DNA of 64,000 bases from Chromobacterium rhizoryzae (GTDB lineage Bacteria > Pseudomonadota > Gammaproteobacteria > Burkholderiales > Chromobacteriaceae): the NCBI RefSeq assembly GCF_020544465.1, contig NZ_CP066126.1:3410001-3474000 (forward strand), in the 5' to 3' direction. Below the pieces are notes generated by a model. It searched no databases. It was not told the origin of the DNA and was given only the letters and a program-made list of their open reading frames with translations. Of the stretch, positions 1-7,706 are shown in pieces (the first letter of the stretch is position 1; every line of letters starts with the position of its first letter). The position numbers were made by a program, and so were the translations under genes.

Positions 1-78
1 GACCGCGGCGCTCAAGGCGCGCAGCACCGCCTGTTTTTCCGCCTGGGCCGGATCGGCCGCCGGTTTCGGGTCTTCCAT
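1..78 (-). CDS. N-terminal fragment of an unidentified protein (cut by window edge)
   Basis: Reading the minus strand from an ATG at 78, an open frame runs off the left edge and gives 26 residues beginning MEDPKPAADP. It starts 11 bases after the stop of the upstream DUF2000-type gene, which fits an operon continuing to the left. The visible part is polar and Ala-rich with no recognisable domain. The call rests only on spacing and the open frame, so it is tentative. Confidence 0.4.
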   Translation of the reverse strand, partial: MEDPKPAADPAQAEKQAVLRALSAAV

Positions 79-89
79 GCGGCCGCCCG

Positions 90-515
90 TCAACGGTAAA
101 GACTGAATTTGCGCGTCAGCGCGCCCAACGCCGCCTCGTCGCCGCACAAGGCCACGCCCCAGTATTCCAGCGCGGCGGCCGGGGTGGCCGCGGTGCGGCG
201 CAGTTGTTCGGCGCTGCCGCCCTCGCCCATGGTGTCGGTGAAGTCGACGCAGACCACGCCGGCCTCGGCGGCGGCCTGGCGCAGCCGCTCCAGCTTGGCG
301 GAGTTGTCCGCGCGCAGCACGATGAAGGGATCGGCCGAAATCGCCGGGTGCACGCCGCCGTCGGCGTCCACATAGTCCACGTGGTTTGCCGCCGCGTCCG
401 CGCGCCGCAGCCGGCAGGCCAGGGCCAGCGCCAGATGGCCCAGCACATTCATCGCCCGGCCCGGCTCCAGCCGCTTGTGGATCACCGCCACGTATTTGCG
501 TTCCGCCTCACTCAT
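90..515 (-). CDS. DUF2000 family protein
   Basis: About 141 residues. The N-terminal stretch KYVAVIHKRLEPGRAMNVLG followed by an Ala/Leu helix and a later IVLRADNSAKLERL segment resembles DUF2000, a family with a peptidyl-tRNA-hydrolase-like fold and no established function. An upstream ATG at 536 exists, but I chose 515: it has a GGAGG-type ribosome site about 9 bases upstream and overlaps the preceding acetyltransferase stop by 8 bases, as in translational coupling. The family call is from memory of its motif pattern. It is probably co-transcribed with the GNAT gene upstream. Confidence 0.65.
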   Translation of the reverse strand: MSEAERKYVAVIHKRLEPGRAMNVLGHLALALACRLRRADAAANHVDYVDADGGVHPAISADPFIVLRADNSAKLERLRQAAAEAGVVCVDFTDTMGEGGSAEQLRRTAATPAAALEYWGVALCGDEAALGALTRKFSLYR

Positions 516-1053
516 CGCCGCCGTCCTCCGCCTCATGCTCCGCGCGCAACAAGGCGTAATTGGCCAGCGACAGATAGCGGCCGTCCTTCCATTCGCACTC
601 GCGGCTGACGCCCTCCAGGGTAAAGCCGACGCTCCGCAACAGTTTGCCGGAGCCCAGATTGTCCACTTCCACTTGCGCGTAGACGCGGTTGAGCGGGAAG
701 CGGCGATAGGCCAGCCTCAGGAAACCGCGCAGGGCTTCCCGCATATAGCCGCGGCCCCAGTGTTCCGGCAGCAGCCAATAGCCCAGTTCGGCGCAATGGT
801 GCTGTTCCGACCAGGAGCTGATGCCCACCGCGCCCAGGAAGCGCTCATCCTCCCGCGTTTCCAGCGCCAGCCACAGGCCGCTGCCGTCGGCGCGGATGTC
901 GTCGAACCAGCGCATCTGCGCGCGGCAGTCCTCCTCGCTGGCGTAATGGATGCCGTAATGCTTGATCACTTCCGGGTGCGACAGCCCGTAAAACACATTG
1001 GGCAAATCCTCGGCGCGAAATTCGCGCAGCGTCAGCCGTTCCAATTGCAACAT
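508..1053 (-). CDS. GNAT family N-acetyltransferase, RimJ/RimL-like
   Basis: 181 residues from the ATG at 1053, which has an AGGGGAA ribosome site; the frame extends to 1110, but the extra residues are low-complexity. The order of elements is typical of the RimJ/RimL branch of GNAT enzymes, which acetylate N-terminal amino groups or small amines using acetyl-CoA: LTLREFRAEDLP at the N-terminus, ELGYWLLPEHWGRGYMREAL (the acetyl-CoA-binding region with a G-R-G-Y loop), then VEVDNLGSGKLLRSVGF near the C-terminus. The substrate cannot be told from sequence. It overlaps the downstream DUF2000 gene by 8 bases. Confidence 0.85.
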   Translation of the reverse strand: MLQLERLTLREFRAEDLPNVFYGLSHPEVIKHYGIHYASEEDCRAQMRWFDDIRADGSGLWLALETREDERFLGAVGISSWSEQHHCAELGYWLLPEHWGRGYMREALRGFLRLAYRRFPLNRVYAQVEVDNLGSGKLLRSVGFTLEGVSRECEWKDGRYLSLANYALLRAEHEAEDGGDE

Positions 1054-1148
1054 CGTTTCCCCTTCACGCCAGCGGCCCAAGCTCGAATCTTGCCGGGCTT
1101 GGGCCGCCACAATTCAACAATTTGTTGAAATCTACATTTTTGGTTGAA

Positions 1149-2342
1149 TTATTGCAAGAGGGGCGCCACGCCGTAGACCGCGTCGCGCAGATCGGCGACG
1201 AAGCGCCCGGACATGCCTTCGTACAAGGTGTTGGTGAAGGCCACCACGCTCAGGCCGCGCGCGCGGTCCACAAACCAGGAGTGGCCGTAAGCGCCGCCCC
1301 AGCGCCAGGTGCCGGGCGATTCCGGCGAGGCGGCGGCGGCCGGATCGCGCAGCACCGAGAAGCCCAGGCCGAAACCGAAGCCGGGCATTTCCGGCAGTTC
1401 CTGCGCTCCGGTGTGATTGCGCGCCATCTCCTCCACCCACTCCGGCGGCAGCAAGGGCGCGCCGCCCTGCCGCAACGCCTCCAGCAGGCGCAGGAAATCG
1501 TCGGCGCTGCCCACCATGCCGGCGCCGCCGGACGGATAGGCGCCGGCGTCCAGCGCCCGCTGCGGCGCAAAGCGTATGCCCACCGTGCCTTCGAACGGCG
1601 CCACGATCGCCGGCTGCTCCATCCGCCACGGTTCGGCCTCGCCGTTGACGTAGACCGCGGCCAGGCGGCCCGGCTCCAGCGCGTGAAAATCGGTGTCGTC
1701 CATGCCCAGCGGCGCTGTGACCCAGCGGCGCACCGCCTGCGGCAGCGGCTGGTCCGCCACCCGCTCCACCAGCGCGCCCAGCACATCGGTGGCCAGCGAA
1801 TAGCCCCAGGACTGGCCCGGCGTATACAGCAGCGGCACGCTGGCGATGCGGCGCAGATTCTCCGTCAGGGTGAGGCCGTCGGCATCCATGCCGTCGGACA
1901 CTCCGGCGCGGGCGTAGGGACCGTCGCCGTCCTCCTCGAAAAAGCGATAGCCCAGGCCGGCGGTATGGCTGAGCAGCTGCCGCGGCGTGATCCGCGCCGG
2001 CGCGCCGTCCGCCAGCCGCGCCCGGAATTCCGGCAGCCAACGGGCGATGTCTTCGTCTAAGTCCAGCCGCCGCCGCGCCGCCAGCGCCATCGCCGCCGTG
2101 GAAACAATGGGCTTGCTGACGGAGGCGAGCCGAAACAGCGCGTCCTCCCGCATCGGCAAGCCGGCCTCCCGGTCCGCCCAGCCGGCCGCGCGGCGGTAAG
2201 CCGGCGCGCCGTCCTTGGCCACCAGCACCACCGCCCCCACCAGCCGCCGCTCGCTCAGCGCCTGTTCCAGCACCGCGTCCACCCGCGCGTCCAGGCCCGC
2301 TTCCAGACGGCTGGGCCGCACGCCGCATTCCACATTCGACAT
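1149..2342 (-). CDS. Serine hydrolase of the class C beta-lactamase / esterase (EstB-like) family
   Basis: 397 residues with no signal peptide, so probably cytoplasmic. The catalytic S-x-x-K tetrad is visible at Ser74-Val-Ser-Lys77 (LASVSKP), followed by LLSHTAGL at about 134-141, a hallmark of the family. The second motif reads Tyr181-Ser-Leu rather than the classical Tyr-x-Asn, which points away from true AmpC lactamases toward esterase or peptidase relatives. The start at 2342 has an AAAGGAAG ribosome site. The gene stands alone, with about 95 bases to the acetyltransferase. The natural substrate is unknown. Confidence 0.85.
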   Translation of the reverse strand: MSNVECGVRPSRLEAGLDARVDAVLEQALSERRLVGAVVLVAKDGAPAYRRAAGWADREAGLPMREDALFRLASVSKPIVSTAAMALAARRRLDLDEDIARWLPEFRARLADGAPARITPRQLLSHTAGLGYRFFEEDGDGPYARAGVSDGMDADGLTLTENLRRIASVPLLYTPGQSWGYSLATDVLGALVERVADQPLPQAVRRWVTAPLGMDDTDFHALEPGRLAAVYVNGEAEPWRMEQPAIVAPFEGTVGIRFAPQRALDAGAYPSGGAGMVGSADDFLRLLEALRQGGAPLLPPEWVEEMARNHTGAQELPEMPGFGFGLGFSVLRDPAAAASPESPGTWRWGGAYGHSWFVDRARGLSVVAFTNTLYEGMSGRFVADLRDAVYGVAPLLQ

Positions 2343-2456
2343 ATCGCTTCCTTTGGCTTCAAAACAGCCACCACGATAAGCGACGGCCGCGCCGGGAAAA
2401 AGCGGGCGGCGCTCCGCGCTATCGTGAGAAATTGTCCGGAATGGGAGACCGGCGCT

Positions 2457-3476
2457 TCAGAGGCTGGCGCGTATGATGTCCGCCGCCCGCTCCACCTGCC
2501 CGCGCGTCACCAGGCTGCTGCTGATGAAGCGCACCAGATCCGGTTTCCAGGCCAGCGCCAGCACGCCCCGCTCCGCCAGTCTGGCCACCATGGCCTTGGC
2601 GTCCGCCGCTTCGATGAACACCATATTGGTCTCCACCGGGTACTTCAGCCGCGCCGCCGCGCTCAATTTGTCGCCCAGGATGCGGGCCTTTTCATTGTCT
2701 TCCTGCGTCACCTGCTGCCAGCGCCGCATCTTGTCCAGCGCGATGCCGGCCATCAGGCCGGATTGGTGCAGGCAGCCGCCGTACCATTTGCGGAAGACCT
2801 TGGCCGCCTCTATCTTGCGGGCCGGGCCGGCCAGGATGGAGCCGAAGGGCGCGCCCACGCCCTTGGAGAAGCAGAAATTCAGCATGTCCGCCGGCCCCAA
2901 GTAACGCGCCGGCGACAGGTCCAGATGGCTGCAAGCGTTGAGCACCCGCGCGCCGTCCAGGTACAGGCTCAGCCCCATTTCGTCGCACAGCGCGCGCATG
3001 CGCAGCATTTCCGCCGCCGGATAGACGATGCCGCCGTAGGTGTTGATGCTGCTTTCTATCGCCACCGCCTTGGGCTCCGCGTACAGGCTGGACCAGCGCG
3101 CCTTGGCGTGAATGGCCCGGCGCGCGTCGTCGGCGGTGAGGATGCCGTCCGCGCTGTGGTAGGGGTTCAGCACCAGGCCGCTATTGGCGCTGACGGCGGA
3201 GGATTCGAAGAAATTGATGTGGTAGCCCACCTCGGTGACGATCTCGTCGCCGGGCCCGGCCAGGCAGCGCAGCCCCACTTGATTGCTCATGGTGCCTGAG
3301 GGCATGAACAAGGCCGCTTCCTTGCCGAACAAGTCCGCGCAGTAGGCTTCCAGCTCGCGCACATAGCGGTCTTCGCCGTAGCAGTCGTCGCCGATCTTGG
3401 CGAAATCCAGCGTCTCCACGTCGCTCTTGCTGACCCGCGTCAGGGTGTCGCTTCTCAAATCGATGATGTCCGGCAT
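2457..3476 (-). CDS. ltaE: Low-specificity L-threonine aldolase family (PLP-dependent beta-eliminating lyase)
   Basis: 339 residues from ATG 3476; the frame is open to 3578, but that extension is Arg-rich and unlike the family. IDLRSDTLT at the N-terminus, the LYLDGAR block (Asp174 contacting the PLP nitrogen) and FCFSKGVGAP with Lys205 as the probable PLP Schiff-base lysine define fold-type I threonine aldolases, which cleave L-threonine or L-allo-threonine to glycine and acetaldehyde. It lies alone on the minus strand, divergent from the membrane protein at 3712. A related beta-eliminating activity cannot be excluded. Confidence 0.85.
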   Translation of the reverse strand: MPDIIDLRSDTLTRVSKSDVETLDFAKIGDDCYGEDRYVRELEAYCADLFGKEAALFMPSGTMSNQVGLRCLAGPGDEIVTEVGYHINFFESSAVSANSGLVLNPYHSADGILTADDARRAIHAKARWSSLYAEPKAVAIESSINTYGGIVYPAAEMLRMRALCDEMGLSLYLDGARVLNACSHLDLSPARYLGPADMLNFCFSKGVGAPFGSILAGPARKIEAAKVFRKWYGGCLHQSGLMAGIALDKMRRWQQVTQEDNEKARILGDKLSAAARLKYPVETNMVFIEAADAKAMVARLAERGVLALAWKPDLVRFISSSLVTRGQVERAADIIRASL

Positions 3477-3711
3477 GTCTGGCTCCGTTCGTGAACGTCG
3501 GCTGGAGGATGGCAAGCGGCGGCAAGGAAAGCGTCTGGCGAGCGCGCGCGTCGGCGCCCGTCGTCCAGTCCGCGCCATTGGCGTGCCAATGAAACGCGAA
3601 GCCGATGCTAGGGGCCGGACATCAATGATTCAACACTACTTTTGATAAGGTAGCCGCCGGTCGGCGCGCTAGTTATTCGTACGGAGTGCGATTTTACGCT
3701 GGAGAACTACC

Positions 3712-5007
3712 ATGGTAGCCACGCCGCCAATCAGCGAGGCCATCATGAAAAACCTGAAATATCACGGCTTGTGGGCAGGCCTGTTGCTGCTGGACATCGC
3801 CGCGCTGTACGGGCTGTCGCTGCTGATGGCGCAGCCCTTTTCCCGCCCGCAGCACGCCAGTCATTTCGCGCTGGGCCTGCTGACCACCGCGCTGGCGGCC
3901 GCGCCGATGATCCGCTTCCTGGTCATAGGCTGGGGCGCCCGCTACGAGGAATTCCGCAACCGGCTCAACAACGGCGCGCTGATCTATTATCTGCGCCAGT
4001 TCTGGCAGCCGCGCACCGACAAACACCCGCAGCTGAACGCCTGGCCGCTGCCGGAAAACGAGGAGGTGGAGGCCGCCGCCGAGCAATTGTTCGAACAGAT
4101 CTACCGCGAGCACTACGGCCGCGCCGCCTTTCTCACCCCGATGATGCTGATGCTGATCGCCACCCTGTGCATGAGCGTGCTTTATCTGCTCGCCGTCAAC
4201 GGGCAGCTGGACCTGCCCTTCGGCACCCAGATCGTCTGCGCCGCCATCGCCGGCGCCTATCTGTTCGTGGTCAGCGATATGGTGCTGAGCGTGCGCAAGC
4301 GCAGCCTCAATGTGGCGGACGTGTACTGGTACGCGCTGCGCATGATGCTGGCCATTCCCATCGGCGCGGCCGTCAGCGCCGCCGGCGACTCCGAAACCGT
4401 CTCCGCCGCGCAGACCGTGGCCGCCTTCGCCGTCGGCGCCTTTCCGATGGACTCCCTGTTCAAGCTGCTGCGCCGGCTGGTGGCGCTGAACCTGAACGCC
4501 AAGGAACAGCCGCAGGAAAACGACCAACTGATCCAGCTGGAAGGCGTGACCGCCAATATTTCCGCCGCGCTGGCGGCCGAGGGCGTCAACTCGATAGAAC
4601 AATTGGTGTGCATAGACCCGGTGCTGCTCTCCATCCGCACCGGCTTTCCGTTCAAGTTCGTGTTGCGGCTGGGCTCCCAGGCCATCGTCTGGCGGCACTT
4701 CGGCCAACACGCCGCCGCCCTGTCCGCCATGGGGCTGGCGGACGCGCCCGCCATCGTCACCCTCAACGAGATGCTGAAAAAAGAAGCGGGCTCGGCGCTG
4801 CGCCAGCAGGCGGACAATGTGGTCGCCGACATCGTCGCCCGCTTGCAGGCCAAAGACGGCGCCGCGCTCTCTGCCGACACCGTCAAATTCAACTTCCGCC
4901 AGGTGGGCAAGGAAAACTACACCCGCTTTCTGATGGCGGCGCAAAAACAGGGCGGCTACGCCCGGCCGCCCTTGCGGCCGGTGCACGGTTTCCCGCACGC
5001 GGCCTGA
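3712..5007 (+). CDS. Uncharacterised four- to five-TM membrane protein with soluble C-terminal half
   Basis: 431 residues, not recognised. Hydrophobic segments are at about 20-40, 52-72, 140-163, 170-193 and 207-240. A charged loop at about 75-135 separates the first and second pairs. From about 250 the protein is soluble: the stretch LIQLEGVTANISAALAAEGV and then LVCIDPVLLSIRTGFPFKFV look like helix-hairpin-helix-type packing, but I cannot confirm a domain. The ATG at 3712 has a GGAGAAC site; an in-frame ATG at 3745 is an alternative. It converges with the cyclodeaminase gene, with only 25 bases between stops. Confidence 0.75.
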   Translation: MVATPPISEAIMKNLKYHGLWAGLLLLDIAALYGLSLLMAQPFSRPQHASHFALGLLTTALAAAPMIRFLVIGWGARYEEFRNRLNNGALIYYLRQFWQPRTDKHPQLNAWPLPENEEVEAAAEQLFEQIYREHYGRAAFLTPMMLMLIATLCMSVLYLLAVNGQLDLPFGTQIVCAAIAGAYLFVVSDMVLSVRKRSLNVADVYWYALRMMLAIPIGAAVSAAGDSETVSAAQTVAAFAVGAFPMDSLFKLLRRLVALNLNAKEQPQENDQLIQLEGVTANISAALAAEGVNSIEQLVCIDPVLLSIRTGFPFKFVLRLGSQAIVWRHFGQHAAALSAMGLADAPAIVTLNEMLKKEAGSALRQQADNVVADIVARLQAKDGAALSADTVKFNFRQVGKENYTRFLMAAQKQGGYARPPLRPVHGFPHAA

Positions 5008-5032
5008 GAACCCCTTGACGGTCAAGCGCGTC

Positions 5033-5977
5033 TCAGGCCTGGGCCTCCAGCACGCATTTGGCGATCTGCGCGTCCTGCACCGCCAGTCCGGTCAGGTCCG
5101 CCAGCGTGATCTCGTCCTCGCTTTGCCGGCCCGCCAGCTCGCCGGCCAGCACCCGCCCCAGCTCCGCCAAGCGTTCGCGCTCCAGCAGGCCGGCGGCCAG
5201 CGCGTGCGACACCTCGCCGTAAGCCGCGCACTGCGCGACGGAGTCCACCACGATGCGGTCCGCGGTGGCCACCCATTCCGTCTCCAGTTCCTGCTTGCCG
5301 GCGGCGTCCGCGCCCACCGCGGTGACATGGCTGCCGGGCCGCAGCCAGCCGGCCCGCAGAATGGGCCGGGCGGACGGCGTGCAGGTGACGATCAGCCGGC
5401 AGGCGCGCGCCAGCGGCTCCGCGTCCAGCGTGGTCCGCACACGGTAGCCCTCGGCTTCGAACTCGGCGGCGAAAGCCGCCAGTTCGGTCTCGGAACGCCC
5501 CCACACCCACGTCTCCCGGCACGGCGTCACCGCCTGCAAGGCGCGCAATTGCAAGCGCGCCTGCAAGCCGGTGCCGACAATGCCTATCGCCTCCACCCGG
5601 CTGGGCGCCAAGACCCGCGCCGCCAGCCTGCCGGCCAGCGCGGTGCGCCAGGCGGTGAGCCAGCCCTCGTCCCGCAGCAGCGCCAACGGCGCGCCGGTGC
5701 GGGCGCAGAAGCACAGCACCAGGCCCTGATTGCTGGGCAGGCCGCGCTTGGGATTGTCGTAGAAACCGGACGACACCTTGACCGCGAACAGGCTCTCGCC
5801 CTCCACATAGCCGGATTTCACGCAGCAATCGCCGTTGGCCGCGGCAAAGGCGAAATGCTGCACCGGCGGCAGTTGCGCGCGGCCGGCGGAATAGGCGATG
5901 AAACCCTGGCGCAGCAGCGCTTCCGCCCGCTCCAGATCCAGCCGCGCCAGGATTTCATCCTTGTTGAAGGTTTTCAT
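5033..5977 (-). CDS. Ornithine cyclodeaminase / mu-crystallin family protein (EutC-like)
   Basis: 314 residues matching the ornithine cyclodeaminase/mu-crystallin fold: AILRQGF-like N-terminus, VKSGYVEGESLFAVKVSSGF, then a Rossmann segment IGIVGTGLQARLQLRAL at about 135-151 and VTCTPSARPIL. Family members use NAD(P) to cyclise ornithine, reduce cyclic imines or oxidise amino acids. The start ATG overlaps the stop of the upstream dehydratase by four bases (ATGA). This dehydratase-plus-cyclodeaminase pairing also occurs as EutB-EutC in ectoine-utilising bacteria, but no other ectoine genes are visible here, so the true substrate is open. Confidence 0.8.
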   Translation of the reverse strand: MKTFNKDEILARLDLERAEALLRQGFIAYSAGRAQLPPVQHFAFAAANGDCCVKSGYVEGESLFAVKVSSGFYDNPKRGLPSNQGLVLCFCARTGAPLALLRDEGWLTAWRTALAGRLAARVLAPSRVEAIGIVGTGLQARLQLRALQAVTPCRETWVWGRSETELAAFAAEFEAEGYRVRTTLDAEPLARACRLIVTCTPSARPILRAGWLRPGSHVTAVGADAAGKQELETEWVATADRIVVDSVAQCAAYGEVSHALAAGLLERERLAELGRVLAGELAGRQSEDEITLADLTGLAVQDAQIAKCVLEAQA

Positions 5978-6936
5978 GACACCGCCTTCAAAAACTTATC
6001 CAGCACGATGTTGCGGCCGCACAGCACCACCGCCACCTTTTTGCCCTGGTAGCGCGGCGCCTGCCGCAACAGGCCGGCCAGCGCCACGCCCGCCGCGCCC
6101 TCCGTCATCCAGCGCTCGCTTTGGGCCAGCAAGCGCAGCGCCGCGCGGATCTCCGCCTCGCTGACCAGCGCGCAACGGCGGATCAAGGCCTGGCACAGCT
6201 CGAAAGTCACCGCGCCCGGCTCCACCCCGCCGGCGGTGCCGTCGGACAGGGTGTCGCCCTCGTCCACCTCGACGATGCGGCCGGCTTGCAGGCTGGCGTG
6301 CATGGTGGCCGCCGCCTCCGGCCAGCAGCCCACCAGTTCCGCGCCGGGCGCCAGGCGCCGCAAGGCCGCGCCGATGCCGGAAATCAGGCCGCCGCCGCCC
6401 ACGGAGACAAAGACCGCGTCCAGCTCCGGGCACTGCTCGGCCAGTTCCATGCCCACCGTGCCCTGGCCGGCCACCACGTCCAGATCGTTGTACGGCGACA
6501 CAAAGGGCAGACCCGCCCGCCGCGCCGCCTCGCCGGCGCTCAGTTCCGCCTCCAGCGCGCCGCCGTCCACCAGCTTGAGCTCCGCGCCCAGCGCGCGGAT
6601 GGCGTCCAGCTTCACCGCGGCGGCGGACGCCGGCGCGTACACCGTCACCGGCACTTGCAACAGCCCGCCGGCCAAGGCCACCGCCTGGCCGTGGTTGCCG
6701 GTGGACGCGGCGATCACCCCTTCCCGCCGCGCCGCCGGGTCCAGCAGCCGCAGCTTGTTGCTGGCGCCGCGGAATTTGAAGGAGCCGGTGCGCTGCAGAT
6801 GCTCGCACTTCAGATACACCTCGCAGCCGGTCAGGGCGGACAAGGCCGGGCTGTGCTCCAGCGGCGTGACCCGCGCCTGCGGGCGGATGGCTTGGTGGGC
6901 GGCGGCGATGGCGTCGAACAGGGAATCCAGTGTCAT
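5974..6936 (-). CDS. Threonine/serine dehydratase-like PLP enzyme (EutB-like)
   Basis: 320 residues from ATG 6936 (the longer open frame to 7260 overlaps the regulator and is not real). The PLP lysine is Lys54 in GSFKFRGA, and the glycine-rich phosphate loop is SVGGGGLISGIG. These define fold-type II dehydratases related to catabolic threonine dehydratase and EutB; no regulatory ACT domain follows, so allosteric control of the IlvA type is absent. Both ends overlap neighbours by four bases, placing it in the middle of a tightly coupled regulator-dehydratase-cyclodeaminase operon. Likely role: deamination of a hydroxyamino acid or related amine. Confidence 0.85.
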   Translation of the reverse strand: MTLDSLFDAIAAAHQAIRPQARVTPLEHSPALSALTGCEVYLKCEHLQRTGSFKFRGASNKLRLLDPAARREGVIAASTGNHGQAVALAGGLLQVPVTVYAPASAAAVKLDAIRALGAELKLVDGGALEAELSAGEAARRAGLPFVSPYNDLDVVAGQGTVGMELAEQCPELDAVFVSVGGGGLISGIGAALRRLAPGAELVGCWPEAAATMHASLQAGRIVEVDEGDTLSDGTAGGVEPGAVTFELCQALIRRCALVSEAEIRAALRLLAQSERWMTEGAAGVALAGLLRQAPRYQGKKVAVVLCGRNIVLDKFLKAVS

Positions 6937-7538
6937 GCTTGCTCCTTCAGCTCTTTCAAATGCTTGAAAACCGTGGCGCGGCCCATGCCCAGCACATTGG
7001 CCACGTAGTTGGCGGCGTTCTTGCCGCGAAACGCGCCCTCGTGCAGCAGCGCCTCCACCAGCTCGCGCTTGTGCTCGCGGTTGAGAATGGACAGGCTCAG
7101 CTGGCGCTGTTGCAGCCAGCCGTGGATGAAACGGTTGATGCGCTCCTGCCAGTCGTCCTCGAACAACAAGGCCGGCTGCGCCACCAGCTTGCTGCCGGAC
7201 AGAAACAGGTCCAGCGCCGCCCGCGCGCCCTCGAACACCGAGATGTCCAGGTTCACGCACATCATGCCGAGCACGGCTCCGGCGTCGTCGCGCAGCACCA
7301 CGCTGATGGAGCGCAGCTTGCGGCCGTCCCAGTTCAGTTTTTCGTAAGGACCGATCACCGTCGCGTCCGGCGTGTTTTCCAGCTCGTCCAGGCCGGAATC
7401 GTCGCCCAGCTCGCGCTTGGAGAAATTGTTGGCGATATAGGCCACGGACTGGGTGGCCAGGTCGTGCAGCACCACTTCGGCATAGGGATAGAACAAGGTG
7501 GCGATGGCGTCGGCGATGGACTGGTAACGGGACAGCAT
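6933..7538 (-). CDS. DauR/YheO-like transcriptional regulator (PAS_6 plus C-terminal HTH)
   Basis: About 201 residues from ATG 7538; a TTG at 7589 is possible but lies in the AT-rich regulatory region. The N-terminal two thirds (ADAIATLFYPYAEVVLHDL, VLRDDAGAVLGMMCVNLDIS) is the YheO-type PAS-like sensor. The C-terminus, LHEGAFRGKNAANYVANVLG then MGRATVFKHLKEL, is the HTH_22-type DNA-binding helix pair. The best known relative is DauR, the repressor of D-arginine utilisation in Pseudomonas. It is the first gene of its operon, with the enzymes overlapping behind it, so it probably autoregulates through the palindromes just upstream. Confidence 0.85.
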   Translation of the reverse strand: MLSRYQSIADAIATLFYPYAEVVLHDLATQSVAYIANNFSKRELGDDSGLDELENTPDATVIGPYEKLNWDGRKLRSISVVLRDDAGAVLGMMCVNLDISVFEGARAALDLFLSGSKLVAQPALLFEDDWQERINRFIHGWLQQRQLSLSILNREHKRELVEALLHEGAFRGKNAANYVANVLGMGRATVFKHLKELKEQA

Positions 7539-7553
7539 GGCGGCACTCACAAT

Positions 7554-7616
7554 TGGATCAATGAATCCATAGTAGACTTTGAAATCCAAAATGTAAACAA
7601 AAAAATCCAGATTGGA
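7554..7616 (-). promoter_or_regulatory. Candidate operator region of the DauR-like operon
   Basis: An AT-rich stretch upstream of the regulator contains two inverted repeats sharing a TGGA core: TGGAT-N6-ATCCA at 7554-7569 and TCCA-N3-TGGA at 7606-7616, with another ATCCA half at 7584-7588. The local AT content contrasts with the surrounding genes. I infer binding by the regulator encoded immediately downstream; no promoter boxes could be assigned firmly. Confidence 0.45.
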
Positions 7617-7639
7617 CTAAAAAATACAAAACATGAGAA

Positions 7640-7664
7640 AAATAAAAGCCGGCTCAGCCGGCTT
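7640..7664 (-). terminator. Rho-independent terminator after the pqaA-like gene
   Basis: A 9-bp perfect stem with a one-base loop (AAGCCGGCT-C/G-AGCCGGCTT, 7646-7664) is followed on the minus strand by a T-rich run (TTTTATTTTT). It lies 42 bases past the stop of the minus-strand gene ending at 7707. Confidence 0.8.
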
Positions 7665-7706
7665 CGAGATCTGGCGCAGGCGGCCAAACCGCCCGCCCAA
7701 GCGCGA

